Source: Methylococcus capsulatus str. Texas = ATCC 19069
GTDB lineage: Bacteria > Pseudomonadota > Gammaproteobacteria > Methylococcales > Methylococcaceae
Assembly: GCF_000424685.1 (NCBI RefSeq)
Contig: NZ_KE384224.1
Location: 186,001 to 250,000, forward strand
Reading direction: 5' to 3'
DNA length: 64,000 nucleotides
The notes beneath the pieces are model-generated. The model was not told the DNA's origin and did not search any database. It worked only from the letters and a program-made list of their open reading frames with translations. The translations under genes were made by a program, and so were the position numbers. Below, piece by piece: positions 1 to 9,332 of this stretch; position 1 is the stretch's first letter; the number at the start of each line of letters is the position of its first letter.

Positions 1-2177
1 ATCGGCAGGATGCCGCGGCTCCACAGTGAGCCGTCGAAGCTGCTGTAGCGGCCACGCTCGGCGGCCAGGTCGCACGAAGCCTGGATCGCGTAATAGCTCA
101 CCGCTTCCATGCTCAGGTCGGCGAAAGCCACTGCTTCCTGCGAGGCATAGGGCAGCCGCAGCTTATACAACGCGTCCTGGAACCCCATGATCCCCAAGCC
201 TACCGGACGGTGACGCAGATTGGAGCGGCGCGCCTGCGGCACGCTGTAGTAGTTGATGTCGATGACGTTGTCCAGCATGCGCATGCCGGTGGCGATGGTC
301 CGCTGTAGCTTCTCCGTGTCCAGCGCGCCGTCCGGCGTGATGTGCGCCGCCAGGTTGACCGAGCCCAGATTGCATACGGCGATTTCGTTGTCGTTGGTGT
401 GCAGGGTGATCTCGGTGCAGAGGTTGGACGAATGCACCACGCCGGCATGCTGGTTGGTGTAGCGTAGATTGCACGGGTCCTTGAAAGCCAGCCAGGGGTG
501 GCCAGTCTCGAACAGCATCGACAGCATCTTGCGCCACAACTGGACGGCGGGGAGGCGCTTGTACAGCTTGATTTCGCCGCGGTCGGCCTTGGCTTCGTAT
601 TCCTGATAGCGCCGTTCGAAGGACTGGCCCGTCAGATTGTGCAGATCGGGCGTGTCGTTCGGCGAGAATAGGGTCCACTCCCGCTCCTCCGCTACCCTTT
701 TCATGAACAAGTCCGGAACCCAGTTGGCGGTGTTCATGTCGTGGGTACGACGGCGGTCGTCGCCGGTGTTCTTGCGCAGGTCGAGGAACTCCTCGATGTC
801 GATGTGCCAGGTTTCGAGATAGGCGCAGACCGCGCCCTTGCGCTTTCCACCCTGATTGACCGCGACCGCCGTGTCGTTGGCGACCTTGAGGAAGGGCACC
901 ACGCCCTGGGATTTGCCATTGGTCCCCTTGATGTGGGCCCCCATGCCCCGCACCCGGGTCCAGTCGTTACCCAAGCCCCCGGCGAACTTGGAGAGCAGGG
1001 CGTTGTCCTTGATGGCGCTGTAGATACCGTCCAGGTCATCCGGCACCGTGGTCAGATAGCAGGACGAGAGCTGCGGCCGCAGTGTACCGGCGTTGAACAG
1101 CGTCGGTGTTGAAGACATGAAGTCGAAGGACGACAAGAGATCATAGAACTCGATCGCGCGTTCCTCACGGTCGACTTCCTGGATGGCCAGCCCCATGGCG
1201 ACGCGCATGAAGAAAGCCTGGGGCAATTCGAAGCGGATATCGCCGCTGTGGATGAAATACCGGTCGTACAGGGTCTGGAGACCCAAGTAGTTGAACTGCA
1301 GATCGCGTTCCGGTTTGAGCGCTTCCCCCAACCGCTGCAGATCGAAGCGCGCGAGTTCCGGCGACAGCAGCTCCAGCTCGACGCCGCGCTTCACGTAGTC
1401 CTTGAAATATTCGCCGTAGCGTTCGCTCATCTCGTCCTGGGTGGCCGAAACGGCGCCGTGGCCGAGGAAGCTCAGAGCTTCCCGCCGCAGCGCATCCAGC
1501 AGCAGGCGGGCGGCGACGTAGGAATAGTTGGATTCCTGCTCGATGCGGGTGCGGGCGGTCATTACCAGGGTCGGCGCAACCTCTTTTTCGGGCACGCCGT
1601 CGAACAGGTTACGACGGGTCTCCTCGATGATCCATGCCGGTTCGACGTCCGAGAGGCCGCGGCAGGCCTCCTCCACAACGTGCCGGAGGCGAGCGGTGTC
1701 CAAGGGCTTACGGGTACCGTCTTCCAGGGTGACCTGGACCACATCTTCTGCACCGCCCTGCGCTTTTCCCTCATTCTGTTTTTCGGCGCGCAGACGGGCA
1801 CGCTCTTCCCGGTACAGCACATAGGCGCGGGCGACCTTCTGGTGGCCGGCTCGCATCAGCGCCAGTTCGACCTGGTCCTGGATGTCCTCGATGTGGATGG
1901 TGCCACCGCCGGGGAGGCGCCGCAGCAGTGCCCTGACCACCAGGTCGGTCAGCTCTTCCACACTTTCATGGATGCGCCGGCTCGCCGCCGCATTGCCTCC
2001 CTCCACGGCGAGAAACGCCTTGGTGATGGCGACGCTGATCTTGGCGGCATCGAAACCCGTCACTTTGCCATTGCGGCGGATGACCCGGACTTCGCCGGGA
2101 GAGAGACTGCGGAGCTCGGCCGAAGTGGCATCGAGCGGAATGTCGGAGAGGGGACGTGCGGCGTTTTCGGTAAGCAT
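1..2177 (-). CDS. nrdA: Class Ia ribonucleoside-diphosphate reductase, alpha subunit (C-terminus outside window)
   Basis: Reduces ribonucleoside diphosphates to deoxy forms together with an NrdB radical subunit. About 725 residues are visible. Two ATP-cone allosteric domains occupy roughly residues 30-120 and 135-230. The active-site cysteine lies in LSSCYL (about residue 367) and the catalytic Asn/Cys/Glu triad in NLCTE (about residue 586). Compared with E. coli NrdA the catalytic residues are shifted by about 145 positions, as in the longer pseudomonad-type enzymes with a duplicated ATP cone; I estimate that 150-200 C-terminal residues are missing. The start is well supported: an AGGAGG ribosome site lies about 8 bases before this ATG. 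Upstream are two NrdR-box-like palindromes, so NrdR repression is likely. nrdB would be expected beyond the left edge. Confidence 0.96.
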   Translation of the reverse strand, partial: MLTENAARPLSDIPLDATSAELRSLSPGEVRVIRRNGKVTGFDAAKISVAITKAFLAVEGGNAAASRRIHESVEELTDLVVRALLRRLPGGGTIHIEDIQDQVELALMRAGHQKVARAYVLYREERARLRAEKQNEGKAQGGAEDVVQVTLEDGTRKPLDTARLRHVVEEACRGLSDVEPAWIIEETRRNLFDGVPEKEVAPTLVMTARTRIEQESNYSYVAARLLLDALRREALSFLGHGAVSATQDEMSERYGEYFKDYVKRGVELELLSPELARFDLQRLGEALKPERDLQFNYLGLQTLYDRYFIHSGDIRFELPQAFFMRVAMGLAIQEVDREERAIEFYDLLSSFDFMSSTPTLFNAGTLRPQLSSCYLTTVPDDLDGIYSAIKDNALLSKFAGGLGNDWTRVRGMGAHIKGTNGKSQGVVPFLKVANDTAVAVNQGGKRKGAVCAYLETWHIDIEEFLDLRKNTGDDRRRTHDMNTANWVPDLFMKRVAEEREWTLFSPNDTPDLHNLTGQSFERRYQEYEAKADRGEIKLYKRLPAVQLWRKMLSMLFETGHPWLAFKDPCNLRYTNQHAGVVHSSNLCTEITLHTNDNEIAVCNLGSVNLAAHITPDGALDTEKLQRTIATGMRMLDNVIDINYYSVPQARRSNLRHRPVGLGIMGFQDALYKLRLPYASQEAVAFADLSMEAVSYYAIQASCDLAAERGRYSSFDGSLWSRGILP

Positions 2178-2212
2178 GAACAGGACCTCCTGGGTTGTGG
2201 TCGCGCGTATGA

Positions 2213-2260
2213 ACACTATAGACGGTGTTTTTTGATCGCGTCAATCACATGATATTGTGT
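2213..2260. promoter_or_regulatory. Tandem NrdR-box-like palindromes
   Basis: Two 16-bp imperfect palindromes lie 36-83 bp upstream of the nrdA start: 2213-2228 (ACACTATAGACGGTGT) and 2245-2260 (TCACATGATATTGTGT). Against the known NrdR consensus acaCwATATATwGtgt the second matches about 13 of 16 positions and the first about 13. Their starts are 32 bp apart, close to three helical turns, which is the spacing known for paired NrdR boxes in front of nrd operons. Position, spacing and downstream gene all agree. NrdR itself is not in the window. Confidence 0.8.
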
Positions 2261-2382
2261 CCAGGCGGTGAATGACCTGTGGATGACCTGTGGACAAGCT
2301 ACGCCGGCCCACGCCGGTTCGCATGTCCGGGCGATCGGGTGATACAGTTGCATCTTCCGTTTCCTTCCCTGATGGAGCCCTG

Positions 2383-3603
2383 ATGAGCGCAAATTCCGAG
2401 CCGATGCCCCCCGAATCGCTCAGTCCGCCGCAACCGGTCCAGCCGGTCGACGCGGCGCAGGCGGCCGGCATGGTCCGGCTGGAACCCGAGACCCTGGCGA
2501 AACTGGACATGAAGGTGGATGACTTCATCGCCGCCGTCATCGGCCACCCGCTACAGAGCGAGGAGTTCAAGGCCCGACTGGCCGGGGCGCACACTCTGGG
2601 GAACGAGGAAATCCGGGCGGCGGCTGGCATTTCCAACCGCCTGCTGGAGAAGCCCATGCGGGCCATGAGCGCCGGGGTGTTCGACAGCGGCTCGGACATT
2701 TCCCGCGCCCTGCTGGATCTGCGCGCCAAGGTGGAGGAACTCGACCCCTCGCGCCAGGGCAATCTGCTGGAGCCGCGCAAGCTGCTGGGGCTGATCCCGA
2801 TGGGCAGCCGCATCCACGACTATTTCCGCCAGTACGAATCGGCTCAGGCCCATATCAACGGCATCATCCAGGCCCTCTACGCCGGCCAGGACGAGCTGCG
2901 CAAGGACAATGCCGCGATCGAGGAGGAGAAGATACAGGCCTGGAAAATCATGGAGAAGCTGGAGCAGTATGCCTATCTCGGCAACAGGATCGACGCCGCA
3001 CTGGAGCGGAAACTCGCCGAGATCGAGGCGCAGGACCCGGAGAAAGCCCGTGTGGTCCGCGAGGAGCTGCAGTTCTACGTGCGCCAGAAGGTTCAGGACA
3101 TTCTCACCCAGCTTGCGGTGACCATCCAGGGCTACCTCGCCATGGACATGATCCGCAAGAACAACCTGGAACTCATCAAGGGCGTGGAGCGGGCGACCAC
3201 GACCACCATTTCCGCGCTGCGTACCGCGGTCATCGTCGCCCAGGCCCTGGCCAACCAGAAACTGGTGCTGGATCAGGTCGGTGCCTTGCGCGCCACCACC
3301 GGCGGCCTGATCGAATCCACCTCGGCCATGCTCAAGCAGCAGGCCGGCCGGGTGCAGGAGCAGGCCGGCGGCACAGCCGTCGATCTGCAACAGCTCCAGG
3401 CCGCTTTCCAGAACATCTACGAGACCGTGGACAGGGTCGCTGCGTACAAGCTGCAGGCGCTGGACCACATGCGGCAGACGGTGGATGCCCTGACCCAGGC
3501 GGTCGCCAAGTCGAAGACCTATCTCGACCGTACACGGGAAGAGACGGTGGCGGAAGCGGCCGGCACCCTGTCCGCCGCGAAGCAAGATGAGATCGTTCTG
3601 TAG
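2383..3603 (+). CDS. TelA/KlaA-family (toxic anion resistance) protein
   Basis: A 406-residue cytosolic, largely helical protein of the TelA (PF05816) family, historically linked to tellurite resistance and often found with stress-response genes; its biochemical role is not settled. The family signature is clear around residues 115-180 (IPMGSRIHDYF followed by the QYESAQAHI helix), followed by long charged coiled-coil segments and an Ala/Gln-rich C-terminus. I chose the ATG at 2383, preceded by GGAG at about 5 bases, over an in-frame ATG at 2290 whose extra 31 residues look non-coding. It diverges from nrdA, and its stop codon directly abuts that of the convergent MscS-family gene. Confidence 0.88.
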   Translation: MSANSEPMPPESLSPPQPVQPVDAAQAAGMVRLEPETLAKLDMKVDDFIAAVIGHPLQSEEFKARLAGAHTLGNEEIRAAAGISNRLLEKPMRAMSAGVFDSGSDISRALLDLRAKVEELDPSRQGNLLEPRKLLGLIPMGSRIHDYFRQYESAQAHINGIIQALYAGQDELRKDNAAIEEEKIQAWKIMEKLEQYAYLGNRIDAALERKLAEIEAQDPEKARVVREELQFYVRQKVQDILTQLAVTIQGYLAMDMIRKNNLELIKGVERATTTTISALRTAVIVAQALANQKLVLDQVGALRATTGGLIESTSAMLKQQAGRVQEQAGGTAVDLQQLQAAFQNIYETVDRVAAYKLQALDHMRQTVDALTQAVAKSKTYLDRTREETVAEAAGTLSAAKQDEIVL

Positions 3604-5940
3604 TCAGGTCCGGCGCGGCACCATTTCGATCTGGAGGGGGCCGACGCTGTCGAGATGGACGTCGCGCTGCGGGAACGCCAGCGTGATGCCGTCCTCGGCG
3701 AAGCGTTTCTCGATCATGAAGCGGAGGTCGCTCGCAACCTGGTAGGCGCTCATGGAGGGGTGCATCTCCAGCCAGTAATAGAGCCCGAACACCAGCGAAT
3801 TTTCGCCGAAATCCTCGAGCCAGACGAACGGTGCCGGATCGCCGAGAATCAGGCCGTGACGGCCGGCGCATTCCAGCAGGATGTCGGAAACGCGGTGCGA
3901 CGGTGAGCCGTAGGCGACGCCGACCTTGACCGAGCGCCGCAGCCTGGGCGTGGTGTAGGTCCAGTTGGTGACCTTGTTTTCGAGAAAGGTCGAATTCGGG
4001 ATCATCGTCTCCACCCCGTCGAACCCGCGCACCGTGGACGAGCGGACGTCGACGTCGGTCACCGTGCCGACGATGCCGTCCACTTCCACGATGTCGCCGA
4101 CCTTGATCTTGCGTTCGAACAGGATCAGGGCGCCGCTGATGAAATTTTTCAACAGGGTCTGGGTGCCGAAGCCCACACCGATGGCCAGGGCGCCGCCGAG
4201 GAAGGCGAAGGCGGTGAGAGGGATGCTCATGAAGTCGAGCACGATCAGGAGCAACACCAGGATGAAGGCGGCGCGCAGCCAGCGGCGGAACAGATTGGCC
4301 TGGGGAGCGTCCACGCCGCCGCGGATGATCAGGACATGCTGGAACCGCCGGGTGAACACGCCGGACAGCCAGTAGCCGAGCAGGAACAGCAGCACCGCAC
4401 CGACACTCTTGCCGAAAGTCACGCTACGGCTGATGGCGACGGCCTTGCCTTCGATTTCGATGCTGTCGTCGACGGCGAACAGTTCGAATTGCCAGAGCGC
4501 CTTGGCGATAGCGGTGGCCGCGGCGATAAACTCGCCCAGCCGCTGTTTGAAGCCGAGCACGCTGAGCCGAACCTGGTATTCGTCCCGCCAGCGCCGTAGC
4601 GTGCGTTCGGTACGGTCCACGAAGAGGCGCAACCTTTGAATGGCTTCCTGGCGGGCGCGGTAAGCTTCGGCCGCCGATCGTTCGTAATCCCGGATCTGCT
4701 CGGAACTGCCTTGCAGCTTGTCCAGCCGTGCGGTCTGGCCGCGTTCTTCCGCGTACGCCAGATCCGACTCGCCGGCGAGATAGGTCAAGACAGACTGCAG
4801 CCGTTCGATGCTCTGGCCGATGAAGTCGAGTGCCTGGCGCTTGGCTTCGGGGTCGGAGCTGGTCACGAGGACATAGCGCTGCTTCCAAAGTTCGGCCAGA
4901 TGCCGGCTGATCGCCCCCCTCGTGTTCACGGCGTAGCTGCGGGACCGGAGAGTCTGCAGCCAGGCCTCGGCGGCTCTCAGTCGCGCTACGAGCGCATCGA
5001 TCTCCGGCGCCGGTGTGACGGCATCGGATCTGGCCTGCTGCAGTGCTCGCGCGGCTGCATCGCGCTCCCGGCTCCAGCGTTCGTGATCGGACAGGATGCT
5101 TTGCTGTTCCCGCTCCAGGGGCGGCTGGGACTGCCGCAGGCGCTCCAGTACGCCTTCCAGGTCCTGGGGCGTGAACGAGCCGTGGTCTTTGGCCTTGGCG
5201 ATCTGCCTCCGGAGCAGCGCGGCTTCCGACTTCGAGGTTTCGAGGCGGGTCTTGGCCAGGATGAGTTCGAGTCCAATCCAGCCCAGGCGGTTGTCGGTTA
5301 CGCGTTGACGCAGTTGGGCCAGCGCCTGGTTCGACTTCGCCTTGGCGATTTCTGCCGGGGTCTTGGCCTGTTCCGCGGCTTCGGCGGCCAGCCTCACGGC
5401 GGCCTGGTCCTGCCTGGCGTCCGCTTCGAAACGGGCGGCGTCGCGGTGGAGCTGGACCTGGGCCGATTCGAACGCCATGATCTTGGTTCGAGCCGCGTCG
5501 AGGGCATCCTGGAGATCGTCCAGCATCAGCACCGAATAGGGCGGCGGCTGGTCGAAATCCAACCAGGCCGCTTCCTTGGACTTGGCCTCATCGCGCGCCC
5601 GGTTCGCTGCTTCCTGTTCCGACAAGGTCTCCAATTCGAGTTGATAGGCGTAGACCAGGAGATCGGCCTGGCGGCGTGCCAGCGCCTTGTCCTCGGGCGT
5701 AAATTCCGACGCGCTTTCCTCGCTCGCCAGTCTGTCACGCAAGGCGGTGGCGTCTTCCAGTTTTTGCCGGATTTCCGGGCGCAATTCCTCAGGGACCGGC
5801 ATCGCGATCGGGGCAGGGGAAGCTTCCGCCTCGGCATTGCCGCCCGGCACCGCGGGAACCTGGCCGGATGCGCCGGGCGCGGCCAGAGCGAGCAGCGCCA
5901 ACAGCGCGCCCATACGGCCTCGCACGCTCAGTGTCGCCAT
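3604..5940 (-). CDS. MscS-family mechanosensitive channel with long periplasmic coiled-coil domain
   Basis: A predicted inner-membrane channel of about 778 residues, probably opening on membrane tension to release solutes. A signal peptide (MATLSVRGRMGALLALLAL...) is followed by about 450 residues of charged, Ala/Glu/Arg-rich helix, presumably periplasmic coiled coil. Membrane segments lie near residues 512-530 and 555-600, then the MscS core (FLGGALAIGVGFGTQTLLKN pore helix, KVGDIVEVDG beta domain). The architecture resembles the MscK/YbdG-type large channels, with fewer membrane spans than MscK. The chosen ATG overlaps the stop of the upstream PspC gene (TGATG), implying translational coupling; an ATG 12 bases earlier is possible. 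Confidence 0.9.
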   Translation of the reverse strand: MATLSVRGRMGALLALLALAAPGASGQVPAVPGGNAEAEASPAPIAMPVPEELRPEIRQKLEDATALRDRLASEESASEFTPEDKALARRQADLLVYAYQLELETLSEQEAANRARDEAKSKEAAWLDFDQPPPYSVLMLDDLQDALDAARTKIMAFESAQVQLHRDAARFEADARQDQAAVRLAAEAAEQAKTPAEIAKAKSNQALAQLRQRVTDNRLGWIGLELILAKTRLETSKSEAALLRRQIAKAKDHGSFTPQDLEGVLERLRQSQPPLEREQQSILSDHERWSRERDAAARALQQARSDAVTPAPEIDALVARLRAAEAWLQTLRSRSYAVNTRGAISRHLAELWKQRYVLVTSSDPEAKRQALDFIGQSIERLQSVLTYLAGESDLAYAEERGQTARLDKLQGSSEQIRDYERSAAEAYRARQEAIQRLRLFVDRTERTLRRWRDEYQVRLSVLGFKQRLGEFIAAATAIAKALWQFELFAVDDSIEIEGKAVAISRSVTFGKSVGAVLLFLLGYWLSGVFTRRFQHVLIIRGGVDAPQANLFRRWLRAAFILVLLLIVLDFMSIPLTAFAFLGGALAIGVGFGTQTLLKNFISGALILFERKIKVGDIVEVDGIVGTVTDVDVRSSTVRGFDGVETMIPNSTFLENKVTNWTYTTPRLRRSVKVGVAYGSPSHRVSDILLECAGRHGLILGDPAPFVWLEDFGENSLVFGLYYWLEMHPSMSAYQVASDLRFMIEKRFAEDGITLAFPQRDVHLDSVGPLQIEMVPRRT

Positions 5941-7004
5941 CAGGAGCCCCATCCGGTCTGCCAGCGGTCGAATTTGTCCTTCAGGAACCGGGCATGCACC
6001 GCGATGGCCTGGGCGTCGTCCCGGTACAGGCTGTTCAGCATCTGGCGCAGGGACTGGTCCAGCACGTCGAGCTGTTCATGCAGCACCGCCTGCGCCGTCT
6101 TGCCGTGCAGCAGCGGTTCGGTGCGGGCCAGGTCGGCGGGCAGCGCGAGATAGTGCTCCACCGCGTCCGGCAGATATTCCAGGGCGATGCGGCGGACGTC
6201 GTGGAGCATGGGGTCGGCCTCATGGGCCGTGCGCAGGAGCCGGTCCAGCGCCGCGAGCAGCGACTCGCCGATGCTGGCGATCCGGGCTTCCGCCTCGGGG
6301 TCGAGGCGTCCGGCGAGGCGGTTTTGGAGGTTTTCCAGCCGCACCCGTACCGTCGCCGCCGGGTCTTCGTCGAACTGTTCGCGAAGCTGGTCCAGATTGC
6401 CGGCGGTGCGGGCGAAACGCTCGCTGAAGGTTTCGAACGCGACCTGCCGAAGACTCTGCTCCAGCGTGTCGAGTTCGGCGACGAGTTGCTGTTCGGGCGT
6501 CCTGCCGTCGTCGAGTCTGTGACTGGCGGCGTAATGCTCGGGAAGTTCCAGATAATGGTTCAGCAGCGCGGGCAGTTCTTCCAGTGCCGCCTTGCGCACC
6601 GCCCGCAAGGTCGGCGACTGCTGCGAGCGGGGAAGGTCGAGCCGTGGAAGCAGTGACTGCACCAAGGCTTCGGTTTCCGAGAGCCTGGCTTGCAGCGCCG
6701 GCAGCCTCGCCCGCGCGCGGGCGCCGTCGAACCGCCGGGCCAGACCCCGCGCCTTTCTCCGCAGTCCCCAGGACAAACCCGCTCCCCGCGCCGGCAGCAC
6801 CAGCCAGAGCACCAGGTAGAGCCAGAACGTAAAGCTGAAGCTGAAGAAGATCGAGACCAGGAAGATCGCGCGGACCAGCGACACGTCCAGCCCGAAATAG
6901 CGTGCGATCCCCGCACACACACCGCCGATGCGGCGGCGGTCGGGATCGCGTTCGAGGCGGGAGGGACGGGGGAGGGGAGGTTGCATGGATCGCATCGAAA
7001 CCAT
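5940..7004 (-). CDS. PspC-domain protein with long helical C-terminal region
   Basis: About 354 residues. The N-terminal 70 residues form a PspC domain: a basic cytosolic stretch (DPDRRRIGGVCAGIARYFG) and a hydrophobic helix (AIFLVSIFFSFSFTFWLYLV). PspC proteins sense or signal cell-envelope stress. The remaining 270 or so residues are acidic and helical and I do not recognise them. They contain an apparent internal repeat: two stretches with DxxRxxALExLPxxxxHYLxLP-like order near residues 140-170 and 250-290. No good ribosome site marks the start; ATGs at 7004, 6995 and 6986 are all possible. It is coupled by stop/start overlap to the downstream MscS-type channel, which suggests a joint envelope-stress role (inference). 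Confidence 0.82.
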   Translation of the reverse strand: MVSMRSMQPPLPRPSRLERDPDRRRIGGVCAGIARYFGLDVSLVRAIFLVSIFFSFSFTFWLYLVLWLVLPARGAGLSWGLRRKARGLARRFDGARARARLPALQARLSETEALVQSLLPRLDLPRSQQSPTLRAVRKAALEELPALLNHYLELPEHYAASHRLDDGRTPEQQLVAELDTLEQSLRQVAFETFSERFARTAGNLDQLREQFDEDPAATVRVRLENLQNRLAGRLDPEAEARIASIGESLLAALDRLLRTAHEADPMLHDVRRIALEYLPDAVEHYLALPADLARTEPLLHGKTAQAVLHEQLDVLDQSLRQMLNSLYRDDAQAIAVHARFLKDKFDRWQTGWGS

Positions 7005-7065
7005 CGGGCGGCCGTAAACTTGGCAAGCATAGCGCAACTCGGCCCGTGCCTGTTCCCTTGAAGTC

Positions 7066-9324
7066 TCATTGAATCGGCAGGCCGGCGCCGGCGGTCTCGA
7101 CGAGCTGGCCGTAGGCGATCGCGGCATCGTTGACAGGAAGGCTGGCGGGCAGGACGACTTCGAATCCGTCGGCCCGCAGCAGACCCGCGGTCAGTTCGGC
7201 GAGAATACGGTTCTGGAACACGCCGCCGGTGAGGCCGGCCAGGTTTACGCCCGATTCGCCACGGATCGCTCGGGCCTGGGCCAGGACCGCGCGGGCCAGG
7301 CTGGTATGGAGCAGGGCGCTGCGGTAGCCGGCCGGTTGGCTCCCGTCCATCAAAGCGGGCAGCAGGGGGCTCCAGTCGATGCGGTACAGGCTGTTCTCGC
7401 GCCGCAGCGGCAGTTCGATGAAATCCGCCGTGTCGCCGGCCAGCGCTTCCAGCCGCATACCGGCCTGACCTTCGTGACTTTGATTCAGCGTGACGCCAAT
7501 CAGGGCGGCGGCGGCGTCGAACAGACGTCCGGCGGAGCTCGTGTAGGGACTGTTGATCCCGCGTTCCCAGACGTGCCGGAACGGCGCGGGGTCCACCGGG
7601 CAGCCGGACCAGTCCAGCCCCGCCTCCCAGCAGGCCGCGAGCGCACAGCGCCAGGGCTCGGCGCTGGCCTTTTCGCCGCCGATGAGCCGGAACGGCCGCA
7701 GGCTTCCGACCCGGCGCCAGCCGCCGGGCCGGCCGAGCAGGGTTTCGCCGCCCCACAGGGTGCCGTCGCCGCCGAAGCCGGTGCCGTCCCAGGCGAACAC
7801 CAGGATGTCGCCGTCCGGCGCGGACTCGCCGTAAAGCGCCGAGGCGTGGGCGTGGTGGTGGAGGACGCGGCGGATTTCGAGCCCGCAGGCCCGGGCCCAG
7901 CGACTGGAGAAGTAGTCGGGGTGAGCGTCGCAGACCACCCGCTTCGGCGCGATCCCGTACAGGGCGGACAGCTCCCGAATCAGTTGCCCGAATACGTCGA
8001 GGCTGCGCGGCGCGCCGAGATTGCCGAGGTGCGGGGAGACGACCGCGCGGTCTTCGAAGGCCAGGGCGATGGTGTTCTTGAGATCGGCCCCGAGCGCAAG
8101 AGTGGGTTCGGCCACCGGGTAGCGGAGACGCATTTCGAGCGGCGCCGTACCGCGACCCAGCCGCAAGGGCCGCATACTCCCGGCGCTGCGGCGGTAGACC
8201 GAGTCGTCGGCGGGCCGGCGGATCGGCCGGTCATGATGCAGGAAGGCATCGGCGACGTGAGCCAGCCGGCGCTCGACTTCCGCGCCGTCGGTCAGCACCG
8301 GCTCGCCGCTCAGGTTGGCCGAAGTGGCGACCAGCGGCGCGCCGTAATCCCCCGCCAGCAGGTGATGCAGCGGGCTGTAGGGGTACATCAGGCCGATCTC
8401 GTCCAGGGCCGGCGCGATGAGGCCGGACAGATCGCTGTCGGCGGCGCGCTTGACGATGACGATGGGCCGGAGCGGGGATGCCAGCAGTTCGCGTTCGTCA
8501 GGGCGCGGCTCGGCAAGGCGTGCCAGCCAGTCGAGTCCTTCGCCTTCGAACCAGGGGATCAGCACCGCGAGAGGTTTGTCCGGGCGGCGCTTGCGTTCGC
8601 GCAGGCGCCCGACTGCGGCATCCGAGCGGGCGTCGCAGACGAGGTGGTAGCCGCCGACGCCTTTGACGGCGACGACCTGGCCTTGCCGTAGGGCTTCGAT
8701 GCAGCCCGAGAGCGCCGGTTCGTTACCCGGTATGGCGACGCATGCGGACGGCTCGCGAAATTCCAGCACCGGCCCGCACCGAGGACAGGCCAGCGGCTGG
8801 GCGTGGTAGCGCCGGTCGTGGATGTCTTCGTACTCGCGCCGGCAGTCCTCGCACAGCGGGAAGTCCGCCATCGCGGTGTTCGGGCGGTCGTAGGGCAGCC
8901 GGTCGATGAGGGTGTAGCGCGGCCCGCATTGGGTGCAGTTGATGAAGGGGTACCGGTGGCGGCGGGCGGCGGGGTCTCGCATTTCGTCCAGGCAATCGGG
9001 GCAGACGAAGTGGTCCGGCGGCACGTGGATGGGCGTTTCGTTTCCGGAATCGCTGAGCAGGATTTCGAACCCGGCGTAGCCCCGGAATTCGGCGGGCAGG
9101 CGAACGGGCGGCTGCGGATCGGCCAGCGGCGGGGCACGGGAGACCAGTGCGTCGATGAGCCGCTCGATCGCGGCTGGATCGCCTTCGGCGTGGATCTCGA
9201 CGCCGCCGCCGCGGTTCCTCACCCAGCCGGCGAGGCCGGATTCGCGGGCGAGCCGGCAGACGAACGGGCGGAACCCCACGCCTTGCACACGACCGCGGAC
9301 CTCGATGCGCTGGGCGGTCCGCAT
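7066..9324 (-). CDS. hypF: [NiFe]-hydrogenase maturation carbamoyltransferase HypF
   Basis: Makes the thiocarbamate from carbamoyl phosphate that, with HypE, becomes the CN ligands of the NiFe site. It has 752 residues, matching the family length of about 750. All domains are present in order: acylphosphatase (VRGRVQGVGFRPF, residues 1-90); paired zinc fingers with CPDC, CTQCG, CEDC and CPRCG (about 105-185); a YrdC/Sua5-like domain (about 200-380); and a Kae1-like domain with the HHHAHA metal motif and WDGTGFGGDG (about 390-750). The start lies 8 bp after the hypD stop. It is the last gene of the hypCABDF run; hypE is not in the window. Confidence 0.97.
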   Translation of the reverse strand: MRTAQRIEVRGRVQGVGFRPFVCRLARESGLAGWVRNRGGGVEIHAEGDPAAIERLIDALVSRAPPLADPQPPVRLPAEFRGYAGFEILLSDSGNETPIHVPPDHFVCPDCLDEMRDPAARRHRYPFINCTQCGPRYTLIDRLPYDRPNTAMADFPLCEDCRREYEDIHDRRYHAQPLACPRCGPVLEFREPSACVAIPGNEPALSGCIEALRQGQVVAVKGVGGYHLVCDARSDAAVGRLRERKRRPDKPLAVLIPWFEGEGLDWLARLAEPRPDERELLASPLRPIVIVKRAADSDLSGLIAPALDEIGLMYPYSPLHHLLAGDYGAPLVATSANLSGEPVLTDGAEVERRLAHVADAFLHHDRPIRRPADDSVYRRSAGSMRPLRLGRGTAPLEMRLRYPVAEPTLALGADLKNTIALAFEDRAVVSPHLGNLGAPRSLDVFGQLIRELSALYGIAPKRVVCDAHPDYFSSRWARACGLEIRRVLHHHAHASALYGESAPDGDILVFAWDGTGFGGDGTLWGGETLLGRPGGWRRVGSLRPFRLIGGEKASAEPWRCALAACWEAGLDWSGCPVDPAPFRHVWERGINSPYTSSAGRLFDAAAALIGVTLNQSHEGQAGMRLEALAGDTADFIELPLRRENSLYRIDWSPLLPALMDGSQPAGYRSALLHTSLARAVLAQARAIRGESGVNLAGLTGGVFQNRILAELTAGLLRADGFEVVLPASLPVNDAAIAYGQLVETAGAGLPIQ

Positions 9325-9332
9325 GCGGGCTT

